DNA from: Thalassia testudinum
Taxonomy: Eukaryota; Streptophyta; Magnoliopsida; Alismatales; Hydrocharitaceae
Assembly (NCBI GenBank): GCA_037157565.1
Contig: JAZHRO010000055.1
Coordinates: forward strand, 41,509,001-41,573,000
Reading direction: 5' to 3'
DNA length: 64,000 nt
A program made the translations under genes and the position numbers. Of this stretch, positions 1 to 12,800 are shown piece by piece. Below the pieces are notes generated by a model that worked only from the letters and a program-made list of their open reading frames with translations, did no database searches and was not told the origin of the DNA. The first letter of the stretch is position 1, and each line of letters starts with the position of its first letter.

Positions 1-709
1 TGAGTAGCAGTCAACTCCTGCTGTCTCATTCTTTCCTCTTCTTCCATGGTCTGGCTTCACCTTGCAAAAACCATCATCTACCTCCTTTCACTCCCCATTT
101 TCCCTCCAGTTTCCAAAATGCTAGCACAAGGAGTTAGGGCTGCATATTGACACATGAATCCAATTTGAGACCTTACCTTCTATTGGTGGCCTTAATCCTG
201 CCATTCTTGCAACAACCAAGATAAAGAGAAGGCTAAGGAAAGGGGGTTAGTGGAGAAGAGGAGAGGTTGGTAGAGGAAGAAGGAAAGAAGCTTCTCATTG
301 AAGTGTTGTGGCTTGTTAGCCACTCCTTGTGCTTTTATACCAATGAGAAAATTGCATAAATGCTCATCCACCTAAAAACCTTGGTTGGGGTTTAGTCCAC
401 CATCTTCCTTCCCATAACAAAAAGCTCCTCATCTCATCATTTGTTATGGTGTATTACCTCCCCTCTTAGATTAATTTGTTTCACAAATAAAAGCTTATGT
501 TCCATTCAACTTGGCTTAGTTCCAAGTTAGTTACTCTTCTTAAGCCTTATTAGCTTAATAAGTCACTAATATAAAATTGAACCCTTATACATGCCAAGGT
601 ATGTAGAATCTATGCTAGGAGCCGCAAATGAAATATAAAATGGAAGTTAAACTAATTAACAAAGAAATTAGACTAATCTAAGCTCAAGAAAACTTAATGA
701 ACTAGAAAT
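1..709. other. Gene-free flank of CACTA#1, LTR-like
   Basis: No open frame of interest is seen. The stretch continues logically at 18747 once CACTA#1 is removed, so it is the older target locus. On the minus strand a TATA-like TATAAAAG lies at 332-339. Downstream of it in that direction (300 to 1) is a pyrimidine-rich leader-like stretch. That layout would fit the promoter part of an old LTR. The identification as an LTR is inference; no second copy is visible in the window. Confidence 0.4.
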
Positions 710-759
710 GAACACTACAAGAAAATATGTTAATTGTAACATAGTATTACTGTCGCAAA

Positions 760-1300
760 AACATCCACTACTGTCACAAAAAGATTTTTGGGATGGTAAC
801 ATGAACCGTCACAAAAAGGGGCATCCCAAAAAGAATTATCATCGCAAATGATCTATCATTTGTGACGGTTAAGAACCATCACAAAAGTCCTTACGTGATG
901 TTTAACAACCATCACAAATGATTATGAGTTAAAAACCATCATAAAAGACCTTAAGTGACGTTTAACAACTATTACGAAAGACTTTACGTGACGGTTAAAA
1001 ACCATCACGAAAGATTGTACGTGATGTTTAACAATCATCACGAATGACTTTACGTGACAGTTAAAAACCATCACGAAAGATTATACGTGATGTTTAACAA
1101 CCATCACGAAAAACTTTACGTGACGGTTAAAAACTATCACGAAAGACTATACGTGACGTTTAGAAATCATCACGAAAGACTATACGTGATGCTTAAAAAC
1201 CATCACAAAAGATATTATGCAACGGTTATAAACCTTCACGAGAGGCCTTACGCAATGGTTAAAAACCATCATGAAAGACCTTAAGTGACGTTTAAAAATT
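760..1300. repeat. CACTA#1 left subterminal repeat array
   Basis: About 15 degenerate copies of a roughly 32-bp unit are present. Each has a core like GTGACGGTTAAAAACCATCA followed by CGAAAGACTTTA. The core is itself imperfectly palindromic, giving copies in both orientations. Subterminal arrays of this sort are the transposase-binding sites in characterised CACTA elements. The right end (18650-18720) has only a few shorter matches. Open frames across the array are by-products of the repeat. Confidence 0.85.
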
Positions 1301-1546
1301 TTATTTACCTATTTTAAAAAATTTAATTACTTTAATATAATCTTTTATGATTTACTTTTCTTTCATCAGTATTATTTTATCTATAATATTAATAGCACTC
1401 ATTACAATAACATTTACGCATACAAAAAAAAAGATATTTTATTTATTTTCAACCCAATATTCATGTTCTCAATTACAAAAGACTACACATACCTAAATGA
1501 AACTAAAAGTCATTCCTACAAAAGTTAACTCATTCAACACATGTTC

Positions 1547-3538
1547 CTACTCATCAAGAAAGTAATCATCTTCATAGTCAAGATCATTTCCATTTTCAAA
1601 GACATCATCTTCAATGTCCCTGCTTGCTCCACTTCCTACACTACTATGACGACATTGAGATGAAGAAGCCTCTTGTTGCTTAGTTAGCATATCCAAAACT
1701 TTCTCCATCATCTTTTCCATCCTATCCATTCAAGTCTCGAGAGCTTTATTGGAAGAATAAGCACCTCTACCATAATAAGTAGATGGGCTAACACCAAGGC
1801 CGATACCACGTACAAAACCAAGATGTTCTTTCCCAGTGACCTGCAAATAAGCATCATCATCTGACAACACTAAACTAGAATTACGTCCCTCTAACAGCAT
1901 TGTAAGATCTTCCATACGTTCCTAATTAACAAAAAAACTCAATTAGTTAAGCAAAAAAATTATCAAAAATTATTTTATATATTAAGTTATTTATGCACAT
2001 AACTAATAAAAGAATTAATTCAACAAACTTACATATTATTTTTTGTACTCATCATACCAAACTCTTGACCCATTTGGACCTCCTCAACTTTTGGAATACT
2101 TAAAAAGATCTTTCCTTGAAGCTTTATTCCCCTGTTTTGCCTATATCAAGAAATTTAATAGATTATAAGGATAAAATGAAAAAGTAAAAAAAAAATTAAT
2201 TAATACTTACAAGCTTATGATGTAACTGATGTAAATTTTGTCTACCCATCCGATGGGTAATACACTGTCCCTTAGCTCTATTCAACTTGTTTCTCTCTAC
2301 TAATGACTTTAAAACAAATAAAAAAATTAAGACATAAGATGCAAACTTAAGGTACAAAATTACAATTACTAATACTTCAAATCAATCCAAATAATTACCT
2401 TATACTTGCTACTAGTCCAATGATGTTTGAGTTTACGCCAATCATCAGGATGTACATCATCAGGTATTTTAGCAAACATCTCTGAGATAGGAACACCTTT
2501 ATAAAAATACTATAAAAAACATAAAAAATTAGTTATTACATAAAAAATATAAATGTAAAAATTATAATTATTTTCCAAATTTAACTTACCTTTTCCTTCA
2601 ACCTATATCGATAATTGCAATGGAGTTTGGCTACCTGTTTCATAATTTGTCATTCAACGTAACGACTATTTTCCGAACGAAACATTTCCTACAAAATCAA
2701 TCATCTATAACTTATAAACATTTATATAAAAAAATTACTTTAAAATAATGATTAAATATAAGAAATTATACCTACAGGCGCTTTAAGAGTTACATCTTCA
2801 TCTCCTTCGTTGCATCAAGTCTAAATCTCTGCAGGTGATTGGTATAATAGCACGAGCTAATTTTTCTACTTTACTTTCAAACTTTTGACTATTTAATCCA
2901 ACACAAATGCTTTCCTTAATGTCGACAAAGATTGTCTCTCCAAGTGCAAAACAATGAACAAAATTGCAATGTATTTTTCCTCATTTTCTTTTAGGATGTG
3001 TAAAAGTCATCCAAAAAAATTTAACGTATGAAAAGAATTTGTTATTACCATTAGAAAACAAATAACTATTACAACCAACCAATTGATTATTAAAGTCTCA
3101 CCTCATCTTCAACCTGTTCGGGGGCCATCTAAAAAAATATATGAAATAAATTAATCAATATACAAAAATCAACTTAATCAATTATTATTAAAACACAATC
3201 TACAATGATAATAAAATAATTAAGTTTTATATATTGTTACCTCTTCATCTTCATTCTGCTCAAATGCTCTTATATTCTGAGTAGTATCTCTCGAACGTCT
3301 ATGAGTTATGCGATCAGAAATCAGCTGCATGAAGATATATAATAAAATATAATACAACAAATTAATCTATAATAAAAAGGCATCACATTTAAAAATAATT
3401 AAAAAATAAAATGTCACCTCATCATCATTTTGTTGGAAGGCCATTGCACCAGTGGTATGATAAGAAGTTTCAACACTAAGACGTGCTTGATGACGAGTAT
3501 CCCCTTAATGTTGAGAAAACGGACATTCAGAAACCATC
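1547..3538 (-). pseudogene. CACTA#1 ORF1, Transposase_24-type protein, 3' part
   Basis: Minus-strand exon-like blocks can be followed from 3538 to 1547. They are 3538-3420, about 3325-3245, a tiny block near 3130-3100, 2990-2815, about 2510-2400, 2320-2215, and a last block 1915-1547. Several are bounded by AG and GT in the right places. The block near 2480-2400 has HPDDWRKLKHHW, and the block at 2300-2230 has the NKLNRAKG...H.MGR signature of plant Transposase_24 proteins. The last block has a coiled segment and an acidic tail ending in YFLDE. In-frame stops (for example after SKS near 2090 and at 1730) break it. In En/Spm-like elements this product is thought to assist TNP2 in binding the ends. 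Confidence 0.7.
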
Positions 3539-3736
3539 TAAAAAATTATAAATAGGTGTATAAAAATTATGAACCTAGATGCTGCCAAAAGGAAAGGGAA
3601 ACTTAAGCAATAAACCTATAATGCCCTAATGAACTAGTGGTGACTTTTTTTTTCTCAAAAGGAATTGAAAAGCAATAAACCTATAATAAAAAGAAAAATG
3701 TACTAGCAATCAACTTTGCAGATGGATCCACATGAA

Positions 3737-4314
3737 TATGAAGATTATGGTGAAGTTTAGTAATATCAAATGCTTTGTGGAAAGATGTCAAAGATCATAC
3801 TGCTGTTGCTTGCTTTTACCACCCACCTAAGCATCTCTGATTGGCAAAGCCAACCAAGCGTTGACAACAACATAGACCTCCCCACTTCCCTTCCCACCAC
3901 AAATAATCGACTCCACATCAATGTAAAGGTAATAACTTCCCTAACCAATTAATAATAATAATAATAAAGCTTCTTTTCTTTATAACTGCAATTAAGATTA
4001 TGCAAAAGCACACACCATAAATTCTTTATTAATGCACTCCCTTACATTATATCCTTCCTCATAAGCCATTAATTCCTCACCAGCAAGGGTTGATTCTCCT
4101 CAGTTGAGTGAAGGCAAACCAGAGGGACCTTACCAAGTAAAATTCTCAAACTTCTAATCCTCACCATTGTTTGAGTACACAAAACTGGAAATGGAAAATT
4201 CCCCAGAGAACTAATACTACCTCTGTTACAATTTCTCTATATTGCATTGTTGCCATAAATTAAATCACTGAAGCACTACCCCATTTACAATAAATAACAA
4301 TAACTAGCTACATG

Positions 4315-4355
<41 letters not shown>

Positions 4356-4688
4356 TATATATATAATGTTGTATGACAAAGTGAAATAAAACAAGGAAAA
4401 ATGGAGGGTAAAGAAAAAAGGTTTCAGGACCAGCTGTACCTACCAGCAAAAACTTAATCTTCCAAACCCTCCAAGTGACCAACTTTGCAATTCTCCTCAA
4501 ATTTTCCCAAAGAATAAGAGAACAAGCCAAATCCCAAACATTTGGGTTTTCTCTTGAAAGGGAAGAATGTAAACAAGAAAGTAAGCAACAACAGTATGAA
4601 CTAATTACCCTCAACACACTTAACCATAACAGGTGGTATGAACTAATAGGTGTATGAAGATTATGGTGAAGTTTAGTAATATCAAATG
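3737..4688 (+). repeat. 36-bp perfect direct repeat flanking 880 bp
   Basis: The same 36 bases occur at 3737-3772 and 4653-4688 with no mismatch, while the sequences outside and just inside the two copies differ. A perfect repeat in otherwise decayed DNA suggests a fairly recent event. It could be an insertion with a very long target duplication or a duplication of the 36 bases alone. Confidence 0.7.
4317..4366. repeat. (TA)n microsatellite
   Basis: About 17 uninterrupted TA/AT units are followed by a short T-rich break and further ATATAT. Confidence 0.95.
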
Positions 4689-4800
4689 GATCATAAGAAA
4701 TCTATCAACACACTTAACGTCACTCATCATGCAACAGGAAGACTTAGTGAAATGACTCGCCGCTTTTTGGTTGGCTAAGAGTAAGGACGTCTGAAAGTAA

Positions 4801-5400
4801 GGAAAACCATACGTTCTTTTGCTTTTCGCGCACATGCGACACACATGCACTTTTCCCTCCCACTCCGGCCTCCTCACCCAAAACCCTAATAACCATCTAT
4901 TTAAACCCCCACACACCCACGCCACCCTCTCCATTACCACTAGCTACCGCCACCTCCATCTTCTTCCCCCTGCCAGCGACCATCTTAGTCACCGCCCCCT
5001 ACCTCGGGCAAGCAAGCAGAAGAGGAGAGAGGGAGAGAGTGTGAGCGAGGGCGTGAGAAAGAGGGAGAGACCTCGAGGGAGCTCGTGCCCGAGGGGTGCC
5101 TTGCTGCGGGTGCGGCAGCACGATCTCGATGGAGCTCGAGGAGGAGGAGCTCAAGGGGAGGAGCTCGAGAGGGAGCCGCAGGAGCTCAGAGGAGCTCATA
5201 CGAGAGGAGTCAAGGATGCGTACGAGGAGGAGGAGCTCGCGGGCAGAAGCCTCGACCTCCTGCAGCCGCTGGAGGCACTGCTACAACTCCTGCGGATGAG
5301 CTCGCAGTGGAGACAGCGTCACGAGGAGTTCTGTGTACTAGATCTTTTCCAGTATCAGACGTCTAGAGAATCTACCAGACGTCTGGAGCTGTAGCGAGAC
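4801..5400. other. GC-rich, GA-biased block with GAGGAGCTC repeats
   Basis: Composition changes sharply to a GC-rich, purine-biased plus strand. GAGCTC, usually as GAGGAGCTC or GGAGCTCGAG, recurs many times between 5110 and 5310. A TATA-like CTATTTAAAC lies near 4895. All six frames are open because of composition, so none is called as a gene. It directly precedes the family B repeat and may be part of the same retroelement. Confidence 0.45.
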
Positions 5401-7485
5401 TTCCGGAGCTGAAGCTGGACATCTGAAAGCATGTTTAGTGCCGAGGCACGTGTTTTTGCACGGGTTCTAGCCATGCAGATGGGACCCTTAGCTGATTTTG
5501 GGTATGTGCATTTGTACGCAGGCGCAGAGTGTTGGAGAGGGGCACAATGCGCCCTTCGAGGTACTTTTGGACGTCTAAGAACATCGCCAAACGTTTGACT
5601 GTACTCTCAGACGACCGGAAGGAGACTCTGACGTCTGGGACTCCCCTCAGAAGATCGAGGAAGGATCCGGATATCCGAGGAAGCCGTAGGACATATAAGG
5701 TGAGTTCTAACGTCTTTTAAGACGTCTGGACCTAGTCCCAGACATCTGATTTTGGGCAGTATGTGCATTTTTGGCCTGTTTAAGGTCCAAGCGAAATCGG
5801 ATTTTTACAAATGAAGCATCGTTGTTTTCCGCTCGAGTTTCTCTACGTGTTAGTGTCAAGTTTATACTATTTTGAACTCGTTTGATGTGACTTAGTCACT
5901 AGTATAGGTCACTAACTTGTAATGTGTTCGGGGCCCGTGAAGACGACAGGACCTGCGGTTCTAGCCCCTAATGCTCTCGTGTTTCCCGGTAGAGTGGTTT
6001 GCTTTAATACCAGGGTTTAATCAAACAAAGTGCACGTTTAGAATAACTTAATTGAACCCTAGGATGTGAAATGAACCCTAGGGCAAAAACGAACGAATAT
6101 TGCTTGAGGTACACTGTTTCCTTGAGGTGCATGTTAAACCAATTTGCTAGTAGATGTATTAGTTTATTGATGTGATGCTTTCTCTGTTAGTAAAATACGA
6201 GCTACTTGTTATACGAATTAAACCCGTAATGTGAATAGTGAGATCTGAATGTTGGAAAAGGGAATGAAAGGAATAATAGCATAAACCCTACGGGGAATTA
6301 GGAGAAAAACTCCTGTATATGGAAAGAACTTAGTAAGTAGACAGGAGGTCAGCTGGCCCTTGTGTACCTAGTACCAAGGAGAGCAACTATCCCTTTAGTG
6401 TAGAAGGGAGCTAGCCACCCCTTTGGGTTGTGACTCGGGGTTAGGCCTAGTCACTCTACACCGACTTCTATTTGGCCCTCATGTACGTGGCACCAAGGTG
6501 AGCTACTTAGTGTAGGGAGGGAGCTAGCTGCCCCACGTAGCCCGGGGTTAGGACTAGCTGCCCTACACTGACTCTTGTTAGGCCCACTGGGCAAATCGGG
6601 ATAGTCAGACGAGGGTACGCGGACTGTGAAGGGGCGAGACCCCTGTTCTATTCTGAGGGGCGAGACCTCTACTCTGAGAGGGCAAGGCCCAGTGCTGTTT
6701 CGTGCTATACTTTTAGGCATACCCGCTAACGGAAATGACTGACCGAGTGCTAGTGTGAGGTAGCTACCCGTGCACTTATCGCACGTGCTGTAGTCACCGC
6801 TATGTCGCGACCGTGACCTCAGGGTGGTTGACTAAGTGTAGGACTACCACGGGGGACTCTCCCGGCCAGGAGAGCACCACTAGTACATCTTACATCACGG
6901 GAAAGACTGCAATCAAGATCGTTCCCTTGAGGAACAGACCAAATCAAGAAATGACTAGATAAATAAAAGAACAAACAAATTAGAACTACTTGGTTGAGCT
7001 AAATGAAAATGAAAAAATTAATTAGTTGCTTGTCTTAAATGCATGTAAATGTCTTAATTACCACTCTACTCAGTGTTAGCTGACTACGGAATTTTATAAC
7101 CTTGTTTAGGTCAGGGAGTTGAGCAGCCAGCACCACTAGTGCAGAGGGAGTTGAGCCCAGTCGAGCCCAGCCTTAGCTGTTGTCGTTTCTGTTCCAACAC
7201 ATTCTTTTGTTGTAGTAGTGAGTATTTGTCATATGTAATACTTTTTCTGCTATATTTCTGCTTTATTTTCCGTTGTAATAGTTGTGATGGCTTGTACTAT
7301 TATGAGACATTTCGTTTTGTTTCCCTTACTGTCTCTGTATTATTTTCTGCTTAGTTGCATTATACTTGTGGTTGTGGAATACTTTCTACTTTTGGTTATT
7401 TCTCGTAGGACGACTAGGTCTTAGGATTAGTTTAGGCAAGTCGATCTCGGGTCCTGTAGGGATCTAAGATTGGGTCGTAACACTT
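5400..7485 (+). repeat. LTR family B, copy 1 (probable LTR)
   Basis: The region around 6540-7130 aligns with the reverse complement of about 37,390-37,990. Shared blocks include the run ending GTGCTGTAGTCACCG, the GGAGAGCACCAC block, and TTTAGGTCAGG...GAGCAGCCAG. Unrelated coding fragments are absent. The right edge ends in GGGTCGTAACA near 7482. A tandem duplication of about 118 bp (TGGCCCT..TGTAC..GCACCAAGG) lies at 6354 and 6472. AGACGTCTG motifs cluster at 5355-5760. A long LTR is the best fit, but I did not find termini with a target duplication. Confidence 0.55.
6354..6590 (+). repeat. Tandem duplication of about 118 bp
   Basis: Two diverged units, starting near 6354 and 6472, share TGGCCCT, a CACCAAGG-like block, TAGTGTAG..GGGAGCTAGC, CGGGGTTAGG and CCTACACTGACT. 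The second unit differs at scattered bases, so the duplication is not recent. Confidence 0.75.
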
Positions 7486-9285
7486 AGTGTTTCAAAAGCA
7501 AGACTAGGTAGTCTTGATGCTAAAGATCAACGTCTCTAAACCAGGCCAGTACAACTTCAATAAGGCATACTGTCAGTTACATGCAAGCAAAATTATCATT
7601 TAAAAAGCTTGTTTGTAGCCAAGCAAGAACAAAAGCAAACAGGATCAACGCACTTACATGGTCCAGTGGTTGAATAGATGGACTTACATATAAATGACCA
7701 ATGTCCAAATTTTACATTATTTAAAGGGGAAAAAAGCAATTAACATGATAACATAGTTTTACACTTTACTAGAGAGCTTCCAAAACTTTTTGGGTTGTTT
7801 TGAGTAAAGAAAGAGAAAAGGCCCACTGAACAATAGATAAAATATTATGCAGTATGTGCAATTATCGAGAAACTAAACACAGTTTACAAAGTAGAAATAG
7901 CTAAACATTGTACTTCTAACTGAATTCCCACCTACTGCCAAAACAAGAATAATGTCAAAAGGATATTTTATACTTTAGCTCTAACTCGACTTTGTGTACA
8001 ACTGATTTTTGCCCTTTATGCAAATCCTATTGGTTGTGAACTCAATTACTAACAGCACTTGGAAATTGCCTTTTATGTTTATTTCTATGCTTTTGATATT
8101 CTTTCTAAGAGTAAGTCAATAAGAGGAATGTATTTCATTCAACCATAATGGTCCTGCCTGGATTATCAACTGTTGAAAACCTTGGAAAGTTTGGAGCAAT
8201 AGAGATTTTTTGAATGGTGTTTTAAGTTATACATGCTAAAAAAAAAATGTGACAAGGAGGGTACTTTGGTCTATTCCTCACAAGTTGAGCATGTCAATCT
8301 CTATATATTCCTTGAACTCTATTTTCCTAGGATATGAAAGAAGATATAAAATGTGAAAATGGAGGCATCTAAGATCTAAGAATAAGTATACCATTACAAA
8401 CAGGTTCACTTTCAATTGGAGCTGGTTGTGAATGGTTTCTGAATCAAACCAAAAAAATTGAAATTGGAGTGAATCAGTTTGGTTTTCGTCTAAGGTTTGA
8501 GAAACGTTCTAGACTAAAGTGAACTAGCAACACAAAGAATCAAACCAAAAAAATGAAGTTGGAGTGGATCAATTAGTAATGAGGCATTGATCAGGAAACA
8601 GGTTGAGCCCATCTTCAGTGTAGGTGCTAGAATGGAGCAAAATGATAAATCCATGAATGGTATTTCTTTTCTACTACTCAACCACTTAAACATAGTTATT
8701 TTGCTTTAATAATTTCCTGTTACCTGATTTTTCTTTTGCCATTTGTTAGTCGGTGACCTTGTAACTTCTAAACTTAGAGATCAATTTCACAACAGGAAAG
8801 TAGTTAAGTATAAGACATGCAACAGTAAGGTATTGCTTTCCAATTACTGATTTGTACCCAGATAAAGGAGTGGTTCTTGAGGTTGCATATGATATAAATT
8901 TGAGCACTCACCCCAATCTCATTGAAAGAAATGTGATGCAATCGTCGATTGATTGAATGCATGATTGCAAACACCATTTATTACTTGTGGCTAAGGTTTC
9001 ATAATCAATACTTGTGGCCAAGGTTTCATAATCAAACTAGAGGTTGAACGTCGAAATGAACTAAACATTGAATCAATGTAGGTTGATTAGATCCTTTTCA
9101 ACTGGTATATGTTAATTTTCATGTAGGTATGTACATGTATTTGCATGATTGTATTTTAAGTTGGAAGGAGCATGCTTGTGTCGTCATAAATATAAACTAC
9201 AAACATAGTTGGAAAATTTACTTCTTAAAGTTGGAGAAATAATCATTTCTAAATGGAGCTATGCAAAGAAATATAACCACATCAT
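7486..9285. other. Gene-free AT-rich stretch with two small tandem repeats
   Basis: No coding signal. GAATCAAACCAAAAAAA...GGAGTG occurs at 8441 and again at 8537 (96 bp apart). A 26-bp unit containing CTTGTGGC and AAGGTTTCATAATCAA is tandemly duplicated at about 8983-9034. The right edge abuts the duplicated ORF1 exon at 9290. Confidence 0.5.
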
Positions 9286-9289
9286 CTTC

Positions 9290-9617
9290 TTGTTGGCAAG
9301 CCATTGCACCAGTGTTATGATTGGAAGTTTCAACAGAGAGACGTGCTTGATGACGAGCATTTCTTGAATGTTGAGGAAGTGGACATTTAGAAACCATCTA
9401 AGAAACAATAAATAATATATTTGTACATCAAAAAGTTGTAAAATATAAAAGTGTAATAAATAAATATCATTGATAAAAAAAAATGTATATCACCTCGTTA
9501 TCTTCTTCTTGATGAAAAGCCATTGCACCAGTAGTATGATTAGAAGTCCCAAGATTTGGACATGCTTGATGACAAGTATGTCCTATACGTCGAGCAGGCG
9601 AAGATTTTGTAGCCATC
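9290..9617 (-). pseudogene. CACTA#1 ORF1, two further copies of one exon
   Basis: Minus-strand blocks 9617-9490 and 9398-9290 are paralogous to 3538-3420. Each starts after an AG acceptor with ATGG and encodes a shared pattern HxxxARHQARLS.ETS.H.TGAMAxxQ, then an acidic end. Blocks 9617-9490 and 3538-3420 finish at GAG|GTGA donors; in 9398-9290 the donor is lost at the edge of the foreign block. They sit just downstream of the TNP2 stop and would be the first exons of ORF1 in transcription order. The exon is thus present three times, one copy 5.7 kb away from the others. Confidence 0.65.
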
Positions 9618-9832
9618 TACATTAAAACTTAACAAAGAAAAACATATCAGGTTACAAACAAAAGCCAAACAAATCAATTATTCTAAAAAATAAACTAATT
9701 GTGCAAAGAAATAAATTATTTTCTTATAAAAGCCAACCAAACTATCATGTAAAAATAAATTAAATAGAATATGAATTATAACAAAATTATAAACATAACA
9801 AGAGAAATGTATTATACCTTTATAATAATTTT

Positions 9833-12800
9833 TTAATGTAAAGGATCATTTTCATTTGGAACTTCTTGGTAGGCTTCATCATTATTGTCAGAAGTTGCAT
9901 ATCCTTCTAAGACATCATAATATTCCCTCAGTATTGTTCTTATAAGTATGATCCATCCATTTTGGGAATTATCAGAAACAAAGAACACCTGCTCAACTTG
10001 ACTTGCGAATGTAATGGTTCTTCTGTTCCCAATCTACGATTTTGTTTTAGGCTGATGTAGCCATGTTTGTCTTTGATGAATCCTAAATCTTTGTTAAAAG
10101 CATCAAACCAGTTGCACTTAAAAAAAACAACACGTATATATGCGTAAAACTGATCTCAACAATTTCAATGATTTCTCCATAGTAGCCATCTAAACCTAAG
10201 TGAAGGTTAGACTTAACTATAACACCACACATTTGTGTTCTCTTTGTTACATCCATGGATTTCGCTCTGAATCTAAATCCATTTACAATAAATCTTGAAT
10301 GATAATGCACATAAGTAAAAGGCTTCTCTGCTAAGACATCTAATTCAGGTGTCCATCTACTATCTTCATTTTCTTTAAGTATTTGGACCTGAATTTTAAA
10401 CCATTGAAGAAAATTGGCTACACGACAAGACATGCGTACTCAAGATGGAAACAATTCATTGTACTCATAAAAAAATGGACCCAACTCTTCAACCTGCATT
10501 AAAATGTAGTAGTGAGCCAAGTTCATATCTTCTTCTGACATTATCTTTCTGGTTGTTCCATTAATTGCTTTACCACTTAATGATAAGATTGACAAAATAC
10601 CATTCAATTAAAGTTCCATTTTACCACCATTATAGTTCCTTTCCTCTCTGTTAAATCGACTGTCTTGACCATCAATGTACATTGCATAAAAGTTTACACA
10701 TTCTTCTAATAGATATGCCTTTGCAACCAATCATTCAGGTTGTGCCATGTTTTTAATATAATCTTTAAGTTTCTTGAGATACCACTCCACAGGATACATC
10801 CATCTATATTGTACTGGACCAACAATCTTTGCCTCACCAGCTAAATGAACTATTAGATGTACCATCACATCAAAGAATGTCGGTGGAAATATTTGCTCCA
10901 TCTTACATAATGTCTCAACAATCTCTGCCTCACACTTCTGCAGAACAAGTAGATCAAGAACTTTTGAACATACAGTCTTAACAAATTTACTCAGTTCCAC
11001 CAATGGATCAAATACATTTGACGGTAACATCCAGCGAAGTGCTAATGGCAATAAAACTTGCATGTAGACATGATGATCATGACTCTTCATCCCATATACT
11101 TTTTTATCTGCTGTATTGACACAATTGGAGAGCTTTGAAGAATAGTCATCTGGAGCTCAACTCTTTTTCAAAAATTCTAATATTGATAGACGTTCTATAA
11201 GGAGAATGTGTAACAAGCATCAGGTAATTCATACTTGCCATTAGCTAGATCCTTTGGATGTAACTCACTCCTTATCTTTAATTGTTAAAGATCCCATCCA
11301 GCTTTTATTGTATCCTTTGGATTACCAGATAAATTCAATATCCCAAGAATATTCTCCATCACATTCTTCTCAATGTGCATTACATCTAAATTATGATGAA
11401 TTTGCAAATCTGTCCAATAAGGAAGCTACTGGAAAAATATACTCTTCTTCCTCCAACGACCTGTGCCTAGCAGCTTAAAAAGGCAACCAAAGGTTATATC
11501 TACCAAATTCTATTGTTGCTGCCATATGAAGGATCCAGCAAAGCACGACAAGCTGTGACATTCTCCTGCAAATTGTCCATCAAATCTATTAATAAATCGA
11601 TGCCCCCTCCACCTATGGCCATAGGGAAGAAATCAATGATGTCCTAAATAACATTGTTTTCCACTTTCATCTAGTCATAGACATGTGTATCATCCATACA
11701 CACTGAACAAGCAAATTTATCCTTTGTACTCCAGCCCAATAAATTTGCATAAGCTGGAAAATCATTAATGGTCCACAATAATGGTGCTCTCATTGAAAAC
11801 ATCTCTTTTCTATGTGCATCATATGTTTCTACTCCTGTATTCCATAATAACTTTAGCTCATCAACTAACGGTTGCAAGTATACACATCAATTACATTGCT
11901 TGGTTCTTTATGACTTGGTATGAGTAACGACATCATCATGAAAGACGATTTCATACACATCCATAGGGATAAGTTATAAGTGACAAGCACTGGCCATATA
12001 GTATAATTGTTATTCATATTTGCAAAAGGCTTGAATCCATCACTAAAAAGACCAAGTCTAACATTGCGAACCTCCTTTGCAAAATTTGGATGCATGTTAT
12101 CAAATCTTATCCACTCTTTCGCATCTACAAGATGCCGCATAATTCCCTCAAGATCTGGTATGCTTTTATCACTATGGAACGACATCCATTCCGCAATCTT
12201 TGATGACATAAAAAGTCATTGGAGCCTTGGAATCAAAGGGAAATAGCAAAGAACTTTTGTTGGCTTTCTTTTCTTACTTCGATTGAGGCTTGTCTGTGGG
12301 AACTTAAATCTTGAGGCATCATAGTTAGAACAATGTTCAAGTTTTTCATTATTCTTTCAAAATAAGATACAATCATTAGGACATGCATCTATCTTCTCAC
12401 AATTCTTCATTGCATGATACCAATTTTTAAGATAACCTTTCGGATAACCTAATATTTCACCAATAAAGTCAAGCACATCAGACATCATCTTTGACGTAGA
12501 ATGGTGAATGACTTTTAATTTGAATAATCTCAATATGAAATTTAATTTAGACATCTTTAACACTGGAGCAATAGATTCCTCTGCTTCTGACAACATTTTA
12601 TAGAAATCGTCAACATCCACATTAGTTGGTATATCATTTTCAGAATCCATAGGAACCCCTCCTATGTCATACAACATATCCATTAACTCATCATTTCCAT
12701 CATCCTCATTCTACACATTCTGATGATGACCTTGTCATGATGTCTCTCCAACTTCCTCTCCATGGACATTCCAAATTGTATATCTTAGCCACCAAATGTT

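Larger units (their letters stand above)
3540..4800. other. Non-coding stretch in the block splitting ORF1 of CACTA#1
   Basis: AT-rich sequence with no recognisable family. It contains a 36-bp perfect direct repeat (3737-3772 and 4653-4688) and a (TA)n tract. A short plus-strand frame at 3785-3930 begins with a hydrophobic, signal-peptide-like stretch and is followed by AAG|GTAATA, a plausible splice donor. It matches no family I recognise. Confidence 0.4.

Noticed and set aside
1054..1284. 76-codon frame in the CACTA#1 terminus
   Set aside because: It is the subterminal 32-bp repeat read through; the peptide repeats (NHHERLYV) only mirror the DNA repeat.
4819..5394. 191-codon frame in the GC-rich island
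   Set aside because: Overlaps three other open frames; Glu/Arg/Leu content follows the GAGGAGCTC repeat.
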